A stretch of DNA of 64,000 nucleotides from Streptomyces sp. NBC_01214 (lineage in GTDB: Bacteria > Actinomycetota > Actinomycetes > Streptomycetales > Streptomycetaceae), in the NCBI RefSeq assembly GCF_026340975.1, contig NZ_JAPEOS010000003.1, positions 1,736,001 through 1,800,000 on the forward strand. The letters are read 5' to 3'. Below are positions 9,599-18,776 of the stretch, one piece after another. Numbering within the stretch: position 1 is the first letter of the stretch; each line of letters opens with the position of its first letter. Made by a program: the position numbers and the translations under genes. The notes below the pieces were generated by a model, which ran no database searches, was not told where the DNA came from, and saw nothing but the letters and a program-made list of their open reading frames with translations.

Positions 9599-9735
9599 CA
9601 CCCTCGCACTCCCAGAGGGTGTCGATGGTGCGGGAGGTCCTGCCGGATCGGGAAGCGGGTCTCCTGATCGGCTCACGCCAGTGGCCCCTGCTCACCGGCC
9701 GCATGCAGCAGGTCGGGGAGAGCGACGGCACGCGG
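9597..9735 (+). pseudogene. Remnant of a gene family also seen at 23.8 and 63.0 kb
   Basis: One frame encodes HSQRVSMVREVLPDREAGLL followed by IGSRQWPLLTGRMQQVGESD. The first part matches HSQMVSMVRDV at 23797-23830, and the second part matches a stretch ending RMQQVGESD at 62970-63060. Differences between copies are mostly at third codon positions or conservative, which indicates coding descent. I do not recognise the protein. No intact copy is in the window. The rest of 9381-9950 shows no supportable gene. Confidence 0.45.
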
Positions 9736-9950
9736 CCGCCTCCCGGCCCCGGGTCTCCCCGACAGCGCCCGCTCCTGCTCGGCCATCACCCCTCGGTACG
9801 GCTGGACCAGGCCGAGGCCTCGGAATGCGAGGGTGGTGTCGCGCTGCGCGCGAGTGAGATCAGCCAGCCCTCCCCGAAGCCGGACGGCGAAAAGCGCAGC
9901 AGCAGGGCGGGGGGTCGTCCGGGTCGTCGTACGCCGGACCACAGCTGGCC

Positions 9951-10687
9951 ATGAGCCCAGAGTTTTACTCCGTGCTGGAGCCGGTCCACGTGCTGCCGGA
10001 ACGCGTCACCAGGGCTTTCGTCGTCCGGAAGATCGCCCGTGAGGTGGGGCGTCAGCTGTGTGAGGGCACAGCCGATGACCGTCTCCAGCACCGGCTGGCG
10101 GCCCGCCCGGCCCCGGGGGGCGGTTTCTGACATCCGCGACCCGGACCGGTGGCTGCTCGGGGTGGCCCTGCCCCGGGGCTGCGGCTGCCAGGACTGCGAG
10201 GCTGGCATCATCTGGCGGACCGGCGCGGTGTGCGAGCTGTGCGCCGAGACCGTCCAAGACCGGTACGCCGCCCGCCAGCGCGAGAAGAGCCTCGAGCAGG
10301 GCCTATGCCCCCAGCATGGCACCCGGCCTGGTCCGTCCGGGCACTGCGCCGACCGCGAGCTGGAAGTCGCGATCCGGCGCCCGGCGCCCGGCGCGGGTCC
10401 CGGTACCCCGGGAGCCCGAAGGCCCACAGCACACTTCGTGCGCCGGCTGTGGATGCGTGGTCCTCCAGACCGGCCGGGCCGTCGACACTGGCCTGTACAG
10501 GCTCTGCCGCGAGGAGGCCGATGTCTTGGCCGCGCCGTCGGTGCCGGGGACATGCTCCGGCCGTGACGGTGCGACGCTCTGCGCCCGCAGGGCCCTACCG
10601 ACCCGCAGCGTCTGCCTCACCCACCGCTCCCAGGAGCTCGCCGGGGAGGTGGAGCGATGGGCCAGACATCCCAGCCCAGCGGCGTAG
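9951..10687 (+). pseudogene. Cys-rich hypothetical protein, frameshifted
   Basis: Three frames join into one protein. The start MSPEFYSVLEPVHVLPERV runs to about 10125. The next piece holds IRDPDRWLLGVALPR followed by a CGCQDC...CELC cluster (10130-10310). The last piece has SCAGCGCVVLQTG and CLTHRSQELAGEVERW (10425-10687). Pairs of Cys spaced by two residues suggest zinc binding. Similar Cys-rich proteins occur on actinobacterial plasmids and integrative elements, but I cannot name the family. At least two frameshifts are needed, near 10126 and 10345. Confidence 0.5.
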
Positions 10688-10778
10688 CTCCCATTGAGGC
10701 CGCCCGGGCACGGCGCCGCGAAGATACGGCGTCTGAGGCCGCTGCTCTGCGTCGGGCTCGAGACCAAAGCCCGGTGAG

Positions 10779-11213
10779 CTATTCCGAGGCGTCGGCGGCC
10801 GTGCGGTGAAGAACGTGCTTGTCCAGGACGATGGTGTTGCTGCTTCGGACGGCGCCGTGGAGGTCCGAGAGGTTGCCGTCGAGGTGAATGGTCCTTCCCT
10901 CCGTGCGGTAGGTGCCCGTGTTGACGCCGATCTTGAACACGGGGCAATTGTCTAGGTTGCAGATCACGTTGTTGATCTGCTCGAAGCGGCCGTCCGCGGT
11001 GAAGGTCAGCTTCTGGATGTAGAGGGTGATTCCCGGGCGGTCCTTGTCGACGGACTCGGTCCACTGCCCTGTCAGCCGGGCCTGGTGTGCGGCCGGGGCG
11101 TCTGCTCCCGCCACCTGGGCGGCGGCAGAGCCACTGGTGGCCGTCATGGCGGCCAGGAGCAGCAGTCCGGTGCCCAATGCTGACTGGATCGTCGTCTTCA
11201 TCTGCGCGCTCAT
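10779..11213 (-). CDS. Small secreted protein, unknown function
   Basis: A 144-residue protein with a signal peptide: basic start MSAQMKTT, hydrophobic core ALGTGLLLLAAMTA, small residues before a likely cut after AAAQVAGA near residue 35. The mature part of about 110 residues is predicted beta-rich (alternating patterns such as ITLYIQKLTFTADGRFEQI) and has two Cys as CNLDNC, which could form a small disulphide loop. The pattern is compatible with a lipocalin-like or protein-inhibitor fold, but no family is identified. Translation could start at 11213 or at the internal ATG at 11201; the ribosome site (AAGGG) fits neither ideally. Transcribed alone. Confidence 0.7.
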   Translation of the reverse strand: MSAQMKTTIQSALGTGLLLLAAMTATSGSAAAQVAGADAPAAHQARLTGQWTESVDKDRPGITLYIQKLTFTADGRFEQINNVICNLDNCPVFKIGVNTGTYRTEGRTIHLDGNLSDLHGAVRSSNTIVLDKHVLHRTAADASE

Positions 11214-11557
11214 CCCTTGTTCGTCGGTCCCTGGTCCGTAGAAGACACAGCAGGGTCGGCTTGCGTGGCTGGGGGTGACACCCCTCGCTTCGGCGCATGC
11301 CGCTGGGCAGCCGCCGTAGCGAGTGCTGCCGGCGTTGGCGGGCCCGACCGTATCCGTTCATATGCCGACCTCGTTCCCCCTCGACAGGGACCGCGTCTCG
11401 TTTCGGTTGCTCCGCGGACGCGGTGAACACTCCACACCAACCACAGGGGACAGAGGTTCCGGGCCCCTTCCGCCATCCGGCATGGGGCACAGGGGCAGAC
11501 ACTGATTGGCCGAGAGCCACCACGCTCATCACATTGGCAGTCACGCTACCCGTGGGG

Positions 11558-11706
11558 GCCATCCCGCGTGCACAGGGAGCAGATGAACGCGAGCCGTCCT
11601 CGGATCTCGCGGAGGGAGTCATCCCTGCATTCGTGGGGAGCAGCACGTCCGTGGGAACCCACGAGCTGAGCACCGGGGTCCTCCCCGCGCACGCGGGGAG
11701 GACCCG
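11558..11706. CRISPR. Degenerate type I-E-like CRISPR array, three repeats
   Basis: Three repeat units start at 11558, 11618 and 11678, exactly 60 bp apart, leaving two spacers of about 32 bp (11586-11617 and 11646-11677). The third unit is the best preserved, with palindromic core CCCCGCG-CA-CGCGGGG. The other two keep the frame (G-CATCCC...GGGAGCAG) but carry several substitutions. Repeat length 28-29 and spacer length 32 fit type I-E. No cas gene, leader or further unit is found in the window, so the array looks orphaned and decaying. The period is the strongest evidence; the sequence match alone would be weak. Confidence 0.5.
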
Positions 11707-12039
11707 CGCCACATCGTCCAGAGCGGCGCCACCATGTACAACCTCGCCATGACACGGTGAAACACCAGGTCAGACGACACGCCGACCTGCCCGCACTCAC
11801 CCTTCTGTACACCCTTTAGGGGGGGCAGACGCAGAGCGCACAGCACCGCCATCGTGAAGGAGCACGCGGATAGATCCTGCTGTCGTCGTGACGGCGGTGC
11901 CCCTGGCACTGGGCCATCTGGTGAGGCTGCTGCACCGCTGGACCAAGGAGAGGCCAGAGGTCCGCACGGCGGAACTGGCCCAGAACGGGCTGTCGGAAGA
12001 GGGGCCGGTCGCTGCCAGCAGGCAGCAGGCAGCAGGCTC
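11707..12039. other. Non-coding stretch, nothing recognised
   Basis: No supportable gene lies between the CRISPR-like units and the ferritin-like gene. The same holds for 11214-11557. Confidence 0.5.
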
Positions 12040-13092
12040 TCACTCCTCGACGTACAGGAACTCCGGCCCGTAGGTCTTCCCGCTGCCGTCGGGCAGCTCC
12101 AGCTGAACGAGCTTCCGCGCCTCGGTGCGCATCCGGCCCATGTGGCCGATCGCCGGGAACAGCATGTCCGAGTCACCCGTCAGCCAGGCTGCCTGCAGCG
12201 CCCGCAGCATTTCGCTGAAATGTGTGTTGAACGCTGTGAGCACCTGCTGAACCTCGGGCGTGGGTGCGTTCAGCCCGCCGTTGGTCCAACCGCCCTCGGG
12301 CACACGCCCCATGGGGAAGGCCGGGGGCAGCAGGACATCGTCGCCCTTGAAGTCCCAGACGGCCGGATTCTCCGACGTCTTGATCAGCTTCTTGCCGCGG
12401 AACATCTCCCGGAACACATAGAAGTGCGCCAGCTCGCCGGGCTTGCCGGGGAAGGGGTTCTCGGGTGAGGCGGAGGTGCCCTCGCCCTGCTCCTTGATGA
12501 TCTCGATCGCGGCTCGCACCTTCTCGATGCTGTCGAGCGCAACGATCTTGTTGCCCTGGCCGTGGCTCTCAAGGGAGAAGTCGATCTGCCGGTCGCCGTT
12601 GATCAGATGCTGGTGGGCCTCGAAAGCCTCTTCGATCGCGGTGTAGAAGGCCCCAATGGTGGCGAAGGTCCCGAACTGGGCGACCGGGCGATCCGGACGC
12701 TCGATCTCGGAGAACATCTCGACCGAGTCCTTGGTCAGCCCCTCCAAGAAGACGATGAGTTCAGGCCGCACGCCCCCGGGCAGCGCGCGCTCGTACTTCG
12801 GCACCACCTTGGGATCGGCGAGGACCGGTGTCCCTCCGATGGTGGTGAGCATGTTGCACACCAGTCCCATATGGGTCATCTCATCGAAGATGATCTCCCG
12901 GATGTTCTTGGCAACCGCCGCATTCGATTCCTTGATCGACCACAGGGCGCTCGCGTACGGGCCGATGGTCGCGATCTCCACCATGATCGCCTGCTGAAGG
13001 GAGTTCTTCAGCCACTCCGCATCGCGGTCCGCCGGGAGAACACTCAGCAGCTCGACGATGGCGTTGCTCTGATACTCAAGGACCTGGGTCAT
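12040..13092 (-). CDS. VioB-type ferritin-like domain protein
   Basis: A 350-residue cytoplasmic protein. The N-terminal 170 residues form a ferritin-like helical bundle with metal-ligand patterns: Glu in MVEIATIGPYASALWS near residue 38 and an ExxH pair in FDEMTHMGLVCNML near residue 70. Further Glu/His residues appear in AIEEAFEAHQHL near 155. The C-terminal half carries FYVFREMFRGKKL and a region ending NTHFSEMLRALQAAW. This arrangement matches the family that includes the ferritin-like part of VioB/RebD iminophenylpyruvate dimer synthases, which act on amino-acid imines. Stand-alone members are common in Streptomyces and their substrates are unknown. The ATG at 13092 begins MTQVLEYQ. No biosynthetic partner is adjacent. 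Confidence 0.85.
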   Translation of the reverse strand: MTQVLEYQSNAIVELLSVLPADRDAEWLKNSLQQAIMVEIATIGPYASALWSIKESNAAVAKNIREIIFDEMTHMGLVCNMLTTIGGTPVLADPKVVPKYERALPGGVRPELIVFLEGLTKDSVEMFSEIERPDRPVAQFGTFATIGAFYTAIEEAFEAHQHLINGDRQIDFSLESHGQGNKIVALDSIEKVRAAIEIIKEQGEGTSASPENPFPGKPGELAHFYVFREMFRGKKLIKTSENPAVWDFKGDDVLLPPAFPMGRVPEGGWTNGGLNAPTPEVQQVLTAFNTHFSEMLRALQAAWLTGDSDMLFPAIGHMGRMRTEARKLVQLELPDGSGKTYGPEFLYVEE

Positions 13093-13263
13093 GCCACACC
13101 TGCCTCATTTGTGAACAGAACAGGATGAAACGCTATCCGTCCGGCAGGCCGGGCCAGCGAGGTGGCGGGCGAGCCTCGGGACGGTTCACCCCATCGGGGC
13201 AGGCCACCTCGAAGCCCGCGACCACGAGCCCACCTTGTCCCCCCCGATACCGTCTTCTCTGCC

Positions 13264-13304
13264 GCCGCAATGGGGCTGCCGGCTGCCGGCAGCCCCATTG
13301 CGGC
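13264..13304. repeat. 41-bp perfect palindrome
   Basis: Two 20-bp arms (GCCGCAATGGGGCTGCCGGC and its complement) are separated by a single base. The stem interrupts the start of the SnoaL-like fragment on the minus strand. It may act as a terminator or be a mobile hairpin; similar perfect palindromes occur at 21112 and 51111. Confidence 0.8.
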
Positions 13305-13440
13305 TCACGGCACTGGCCGCCAAGTCCACGGTGGCGATGTCCTGGTCATGCCGATGGACGAACCCGACGGTCAGCCGCTCACAGGCCCGTTCTGCGAGCA
13401 GGCGTTCCGTCGGGTCAAGAGTTTCAGCATTCATGATCAA
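13305..13440 (-). pseudogene. SnoaL-like (NTF2-fold) protein, N-terminal fragment
   Basis: The frame from 13440 (or ATG 13434) reads TERLLAERACERLTVGFVHR, the opening helix of SnoaL-like polyketide-cyclase/NTF2-type proteins, then degenerates at the palindrome after about 45 residues. Intact members have 130-150 residues, so about two thirds is lost. The following 13441-13882 on either strand holds nothing I can support. Confidence 0.5.
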
Positions 13441-13882
13441 CGCGTATCAGGTCACGCGTGTAAGAGGCAGCCCCTTCCGAGCTGCGGCCCGGTTCCGGAG
13501 GGCGGGCTCTCGAGGGCCGCGCCATCCACGTGCCGATCCGAGACTCAGCGTGGCCGATCCACAGAACCTGAGCCAGGACCCCATCTCGTGTGCAAGTGCT
13601 GTTCCGCAAAGACCGGCTGGTGCGTCCGGCCTCAAGGGCAACGGACCTGGACGGCATCATGTCCTCCGTGACGAACGGAGCAGCCCTGCATCCTGCCTGG
13701 ACACCAAGGCACGACGCCGGCCCGCCAACCCCTTCGCGCTGTCAGCCGCCCCCCGTCCGGGCGGCTACCGTGCTGGCACCGCGACGGGTGCACGCCATGA
13801 TGGTGAGTTCGGTCTTCACTGCGCGGCTGGGGCGACGTCCGATTTCGACCGGCAGCTGCCCCGAAAGGAATGGTGAGCCGGC

Positions 13883-14772
13883 ATGCGCGAGATCCGATGT
13901 GAGATCGACACCGAGTACCGCGGTACCGAGGCGCTGGCCGATCTCGCCTGGCGCTGGCTCACCGAAGGCGCGGTCCGCCTGGAGGGAGAGTCCTTCCCGG
14001 CGGTCCTCGATTCCACCGGGCAGGTGGAGGAGTCGCTCAAGAAGTCGGTGCCGTGTGGCCCGCCCGGGTCGCTCTGGGGCTTCCTCAGCGCCCACATTGT
14101 CAGTCGCGGGCGGGTCAGCAACCGCTCCCGGGTGCTGACCCGCAAGAACCTGCCGATGCTGCGCAAGTGGCTGGCCCTGGACGTGCAGCTGGCCGAGACC
14201 GCGGTCTACTGGCTGGACGACCAAGGCATGCCCGGTGGAGAGCTGCTGCGGATGGGTGTCGCGCGCGACGAGAGCTCCAGGGCTGGGTCAGGCTCAGCGC
14301 GGAGACTTCCGAACGGCGCTTCGGGCCGGCTGCCCAGGCGAGCATGACGGGGCTGCTGCGAGACTTCTCGCAGGAGGTGAACCCGTCCTACGCCCAGTTC
14401 GGGTACGGCCTGTCGCTGGGCCGCACCGAGCACGAGGAGCGGGTCGGCCCGCCGCTGCCCTCCATGACGCTGCCGGACTCGCGGCGACTGCTGCGCGGGT
14501 ACGAGTGGTTGATGGTGATCCCGTGCGAGATCGCCGCGCAGCTCGGTGGCGGCGACGGCATCGCCGCGGCCGGTGACTTCCACCGGGTCGAGACCCTGCG
14601 TGACGGCGCGGTGCTGCTCCAGGTCACGCCGGAGTTCGGCGGCTTCACCGGCGAAGCGATCGAGCGGACGTGGCAGCTGGTGCGCTCCGTGCTGAGGCCC
14701 GGGATGCCCAAGCGCTTCGACTCCGACCCGGGGGGCCCGCCGAGCCGGATCTGGTACGCAGACATCGCCTGA
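13883..14772 (+). pseudogene. Hypothetical protein split by one frameshift
   Basis: Two frames make one protein of about 295 residues. The first (13883 to about 14270) begins MREIRCEIDTEYRGTEALAD and reaches ELLRMGVARDE. The second (about 14275-14772) continues GWVRLSAETSERRF and ends SRIWYADIA. The late segment VETLRDGAVLLQVTPEFGGF followed by a helix resembles the end of some toxin-immunity proteins, but I cannot assign a family. A single base change near 14270, in a run of CGCGCG, would restore the frame, so a sequencing error is possible. The start is the ATG at 13883 after GGAATGGTGAG. Confidence 0.6.
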
Positions 14773-14952
14773 CCCCAGAGCCGACGAGGCCGGGGACATA
14801 CGGACCACACGTCCAGCAGCCCTTGGGTATCTGTTCGGCGATGGTCACCGTCGGGCATCCGGGGCTGAGGCACTTGAACCGGCGGACGAAAGGGCTGTGC
14901 TGGCGGAGTGGTGCCCGGGGCGGCTGCCGACCCGGGCACCCGGTTCACGCAT

Positions 14953-15396
14953 CTACTCCATGAACTGGAAGGTCCACGCCTGGTTTCGGTCGCTGACCTC
15001 GAGTGGCCTCAGGGCGATACGGGGCGGGAAGATCCGCAGCAGGCTGAGGTCCAGGGCCAGCTCCTCGCCATCGACGGGGCCGCCGGGGACGACGACGTGG
15101 AAGGTGTGCGGCTTGTCGCTCTGGTAGAGGGCCCACTCGCGGGGCTCGGGGTATCCGACGACCGGCTTGTTCATCTCCGGGTCGCCGTCGTAGGAGACAT
15201 AGGTTTCGCTGCGCAGGTTGCGGATCGTGTAGTTGCCGTTGCTGAGTCTCTCCAACTGCCATTCCTGCTCGCCGGGGTTGCCGGTGGGAGGCAGCAGGAC
15301 AACGGGTGTCTTGGGTTCCGATGCCCCGTCCAGCAACGTGAGCAATTGCTCGGGAGGGCGGGTGATCGTGTAGGTGCCGTTCGGTACGGGTGCCAT
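14953..15396 (-). CDS. Beta-trefoil protein, possible protease inhibitor
   Basis: A 147-residue protein without signal peptide. It shows repeated short beta units: NGTYTITRPPEQLLTLL, GNYTIRNLRSETYVSY and QAWTFQF, spaced about 45-50 residues, as in beta-trefoil (ricin-B-like) folds. The pattern NGTYTI near the start and a final W-F pair resemble the I66 clitocypin/macrocypin-like cysteine or serine protease inhibitors. Other beta-trefoil lectins would look similar, and no QxW repeats typical of carbohydrate-binding ricin B domains are seen, which favours the inhibitor idea. I chose ATG 15396 because GGAG lies 6 bases upstream; a GTG at 15408 overlaps that site. Stands alone. Confidence 0.65.
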   Translation of the reverse strand: MAPVPNGTYTITRPPEQLLTLLDGASEPKTPVVLLPPTGNPGEQEWQLERLSNGNYTIRNLRSETYVSYDGDPEMNKPVVGYPEPREWALYQSDKPHTFHVVVPGGPVDGEELALDLSLLRIFPPRIALRPLEVSDRNQAWTFQFME

Positions 15397-15533
15397 GGTC
15401 GACTCCACTTGTGTCGTGCGGCGCCCGCGCGGGATGCCGCCGATCTTTTAGGCCAGGCGAATCCCTTCCCTGTCAACGCGCCACAGAGGGCCGGAAAGGT
15501 TCTGCGTCACTCCTCAGGAGTACAGCGGATGCC

Positions 15534-15561
15534 GATTTCGCGCCGGCGGGGATGGTCCGCG
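15534..15561. repeat. Solitary CRISPR-like repeat unit
   Basis: The stretch ends in CGCGCCGGCGGGGATGGTCC plus G, nearly identical to the unit at 9579-9601. The left half of the hairpin is degenerate and no periodic partner is seen. Confidence 0.3.
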
Positions 15562-15594
15562 TCCGGCGTCGAGCTCGTTTCCCGAGCCCGGAGG

Positions 15595-16545
15595 TCATCC
15601 TGCAGCCCAGTCGGCGCCGAGTTCGCCGAGTTCGCCGAACTCGGTGAGCGCGGCGAGCGCGGCGAGCTGGCTGGCGTCGAGCTGGTCCCCGTCGGGCCTT
15701 CTGGTTGCCGATCCAGATGCCGGTGCGATGCTCGGTGCCGTCGGGGAGCCGTTCGACGACGGCCCGCCCGGCAGCCGGCCTTCCTGCGCCTCGTACTGCG
15801 CGAGGGCTTGGAGGCCTTCTGGAAGGCTTCGCCGCCCGCGAGCGGCCCGGAACGCCGCAGCCGTCTTCGCCACCACCCTGCGGGCCCGGGCCTTCTTCAC
15901 GCCGAGCGTGGCGAGTGGGCGCTGCTGTTCCTCGTTCAGCTGAGCCCAGTTCCGTCGTTGGGCGGTGAGCCAGCGTCCGATGTCTTCGCCGTCCGGGTGA
16001 CGCCGGGGACGACGGCCGTCAGCCGCGCACCTTCGGCCAGGAGCTGCGCGAGGTAGGCGTAGTGGCGTTGCCGGTCGACCGTCCACCCGAGCTCGCGGGG
16101 GTTGCAGTCGGGGGCGATGGCGGCGAGCGCGGCGGCCCGCCGCAGCGCCCGGCCCGGGTTTTTGCCCAGTCCGCCGGGGCGGCGGATGTTCGTGAGGTAC
16201 TGCCCGATCGCGATGTCCAGGATGGTGGCGTTCCGTGGGGCCGCGAGGGTTCCGTGCAGCTCGTAGTAGGCGCGTGCGGCGGCGAGGTTCTGCTCGAAGG
16301 CGGCGTCGGCGGTGTCCCACACGATCCCCAGCTCCTCCAGCTCGGCCGTCCGCTCGGCCGCCCGCTCCCCGGCCGCCGTCCCGGCCCGGTAGGCCCGCCT
16401 CTGATCGGAGAGCCACCGTCCCAGCGGGGACGCCCCTTCCGTCTCCACGTGCTCGTACGGGACGTCGAGGTGGTGCACCCGGTTGCCCGGCGGCTGGTGC
16501 GGAGGGGGCCGGGCCGACCGGCGGGGCGTGCGCCGCACGTCCCGC
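15595..16545 (-). pseudogene. Helicase-associated (HA) repeat protein, C-terminal fragment, frameshifted
   Basis: Helicase-associated repeats are visible: YEHVETEGASPLGRWLSDQR (about 16455), then ARAYYELHGTLAAPRNATI with IGQYLTNIRRPGGLGKNP (about 16230), then DGEDIGRWLTAQRRNWAQLN (about 15960), and ERLPDGTEHRTGIWIGNQ (about 15750) near the end. Each repeat follows the HA pattern of a Tyr-x-Pro or Gly-x-Leu start and a G-x-W-l/i-x-x-x-R end. At least three frame changes are needed, near 16010, 15790 and 15700. In Streptomyces such repeats follow a DEAD/DEAH helicase; no helicase core is present here, so this is a detached, dead tail. Confidence 0.7.
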
Positions 16546-16553
16546 CGTGACCG

Positions 16554-16800
16554 GATCAGGGCGTCGCCCGGCGCAAGGACAGGGGGAAGGCGCAGCTGGT
16601 GGCGGCGAGGACGACGATCGGCGGCATGGGCAGGCGCAGGACGGATATCGCCAGGCCCACCAGTGAGGCGACGAGGGGGATCCATCCGAAGGTGGTGCGC
16701 CGTTCGACCAGTGCCGGGGCGTGCCGGACGGCGGTGAGGGCGAGGAGCCCGCACGCGCGACGCGCGGTGTCCTGGCAGGTGTCGGACGGTCCCGGGCCTG
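16554..16800 (-). pseudogene. Two-helix membrane protein fragment
   Basis: A frame without usable start reads two hydrophobic helices, IPLVASLVGLAISVLRL and PPIVVLAATSCAFPL, ending at a TGA near 16554. The 5' part is lost against the divergent coiled-coil gene. Weak evidence only. Confidence 0.3.
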
Positions 16801-16818
16801 GGCGGGAGACTTCCGCCC

Positions 16819-17736
16819 ATGGATGTGGAGTCGGTGGCGGTGGAGTTGTACGGGCTGCGGCCGTCGGAGTTCACCAAGGTCCGGGACGCGTACGCGGCCA
16901 GAGCCCGCAAGGCCGGGGACAGGCAGCTCGCCGCCGCGGTCGCGGCGTTGCGGAGGCCGACGATCGCGGCGTGGACGGCCGGTCTTCTGGCGCGCCGTCG
17001 GCCGGAGGAAGCGCACAGCCTCATCCAGCTCGGTGAGGCGCTGCGTGCCGCGCACCGGACGTTGGACGCGGGACGGTTGCGAAAGCTGTCGCATGATCAG
17101 CATGTGGTGATCGGCGAGCTCGCGCGTACGGCGCGCACACTGGCCGCCGAGGCCGGGCAGGTGGTGAGCGAGCCGGTGCTGCACGAGGTCGAGCGGATCC
17201 TCCACGCGGTCCTCGTCGATCCCGACGTCGCCGAGCGGTGGGCGGAAGGCCGGCTGGTGAAGGCTCCGGATGCGGTGTCGGGGTTCACGGGCCTGGAACC
17301 GGATCCGGGCGTCGCACCGCCACGGTGGAAGCAACCTGTCGGCCCCGCCGGATCCCGGTCGGAGACGGTGCCACCAGCAGAGCCGGCACCGGCACCGGCA
17401 CCGGCACCGGCACCGGACGCGGATGCTGCTGCGGGACGGGCGCGGTACGGGCGTGTGGAGGCGGCCCGCACGGCGTTGGTCGAGGCCCAAGGGGAGGCGG
17501 AGCGTCTGGAGGAGGAGCACGCCGCCGCGCAGGAGCGGGCAGACCGGGCTGGTGCGGCGGTAGGGGAGGCCGAGGAGGATGTACGGGCCGCGGGGGAGCG
17601 GCTGGAGACGGCACGAGCGGTGAGTGCGGACGCTGCCACCGCCTTGCGGGATGCCGGGCGGGCCGCCGCGAAGGCGCGGCACCAGGCGGAGGCAGCGGCC
17701 CGGAAGATCGAGAGGCTCACCAGTTCCGAGGGATGA
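16819..17736 (+). CDS. Actinobacterial coiled-coil protein, unknown function
   Basis: A 305-residue cytoplasmic protein. Residues 1-125 are helical and include FTKVRDAYAARARKAGDRQL and LRRPTIAAWTAGLLARRRPE, a pattern I associate with a conserved actinobacterial hypothetical family. A Pro-Ala linker (APAPAPAPAPAP, from a CCGGCA tandem repeat at 17389-17418) separates it from a long coiled coil, residues about 205-300, rich in Ala, Glu and Arg heptads (TALVEAQGEAERLEEEHAAA). No enzymatic motif. The ATG at 16819 is near GGGCGGGAG. Probably a structural or DNA/envelope-associated protein, but its role is unknown. Confidence 0.7.
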   Translation: MDVESVAVELYGLRPSEFTKVRDAYAARARKAGDRQLAAAVAALRRPTIAAWTAGLLARRRPEEAHSLIQLGEALRAAHRTLDAGRLRKLSHDQHVVIGELARTARTLAAEAGQVVSEPVLHEVERILHAVLVDPDVAERWAEGRLVKAPDAVSGFTGLEPDPGVAPPRWKQPVGPAGSRSETVPPAEPAPAPAPAPAPDADAAAGRARYGRVEAARTALVEAQGEAERLEEEHAAAQERADRAGAAVGEAEEDVRAAGERLETARAVSADAATALRDAGRAAAKARHQAEAAARKIERLTSSEG

Positions 17737-17959
17737 AGGTGAACCCGCTGCGTGCGGCGAAGCCCGCGAGCCTGGAACGGTCATGGCGGGGCAGCGCGTC
17801 GTTCCTGCGGTGTATCCACTCCTCCGGCGGAGTGAGAGTCCGTTCCGCAGGCCGTGTTGGCATCGGCCGAGGCGCTATTTCCGGGTTGGCGGCCATCGTC
17901 CGCACGCAGCTCGCCAACGAGACCTTCCGCGTTCGCGGCTGGAGGCTCGCCGCGTTCAT

Positions 17960-18415
17960 TCAGGGTGTGGTGCTGGTGTTGTCGAGCCGTTTGACGCGCG
18001 CTACGTTCTCTCGGTCCTCGGCGTCCGTGCTCGCCTCGGCGGCGAACCAGGCGTCGAGGATCTCCTTGAGCAGCGGTTCCGAGGTCAGGCGCAGGCTGAG
18101 CGCGAGCACGTTGGCGTCGTTCCAGCGGCGCGCACCGTCCGCCGTGTAGGCGTCCGTGCACAGGGCTGCGCGTACGCCGGGAACCTTGTTCGCGGCGATC
18201 GACGCACCCGTACCGGTCCAGCAGCACACGACGGCCTGGTCGGCGTTCCCGGCGGCGACCTCGCGGGCGGCCGCCTCCGAGCAGGCTGCCCACTGCGGAT
18301 CGTCGCCGGGGTTCAGCGCGCCGTACGTCACCACGTCGTGTCCGCGGTCGCGCAGTTGCCCGAGGAGTGCGCGAGCCACGGGTTCGTCCATGTCCGAGGA
18401 AACGGAGATCCGCAT
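17960..18415 (-). CDS. RpiB/LacA/LacB-family sugar-phosphate isomerase
   Basis: A 151-residue enzyme of the RpiB family, which interconverts aldose and ketose phosphates through an enediol. The Rossmann-like start MRISVSSDMDEPVARALLGQ and the key loop CCWTGTGASIAANKVPGVRA (residues 64-83) are clear. The loop holds the active-site Cys65 and the phosphate-binding Gly-Thr-Gly. NDANVLALSLR near residue 100 matches the HNDANVL region. The His of the usual GxDHAG motif at the N-terminus is replaced here by DMDEP, which may shift substrate preference away from ribose 5-phosphate. Streptomyces carry several such paralogues. ATG start at 18415; transcribed alone. Confidence 0.87.
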   Translation of the reverse strand: MRISVSSDMDEPVARALLGQLRDRGHDVVTYGALNPGDDPQWAACSEAAAREVAAGNADQAVVCCWTGTGASIAANKVPGVRAALCTDAYTADGARRWNDANVLALSLRLTSEPLLKEILDAWFAAEASTDAEDRENVARVKRLDNTSTTP

Positions 18416-18776
18416 GTCCCGAGACTAACCGGCCTGGAGCGGATGGTCCCCGCGGGTCGAGAAGTGATCATGCGCTTGCCGTAGCCCTGGTGTTGCCCCT
18501 CGCTCCGATGCGGGCGGTGGTGTTGTGGGGGTCGTGCGGCTCGTGGGCGAGGGCGCGGAGCCGTTCGCGGCTGGGGCCGGCGGGGGTGCCGCCGGCCGTC
18601 ACGTACATGACCGCCGTTCCGCAGGTGACCGTGGGACGGGAGTGTTCCAGCTGGCGGCAGTGGCCGAGGGGGACTGCCTCGGAGGATCAATGCCGTGGCC
18701 CGGCGGTTGCCGCGCGTGACATGATCAGCCGCATGAGCGAATTCTCTGCACGGAAGGGCGGCCACCGCCCCGTCCG
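18416..18776. other. Intergenic region, nothing firmly recognised
   Basis: A short minus-strand frame around 18480-18625 starting MYVTAGGTPAGPSRERLRAL could be a gene remnant. It has no recognisable family or ribosome site. Confidence 0.3.

Noticed and set aside
8146..9609. 487-codon minus-strand frame
   Set aside because: Antisense to the duplicated-domain gene whose internal repeat proves the plus strand is coding.
9605..9638. Possible CRISPR spacer targeting 23.8 kb
   Set aside because: The match is not aligned with spacer borders, differs at third codon positions and keeps a shared reading frame, so common descent of coding DNA explains it better.
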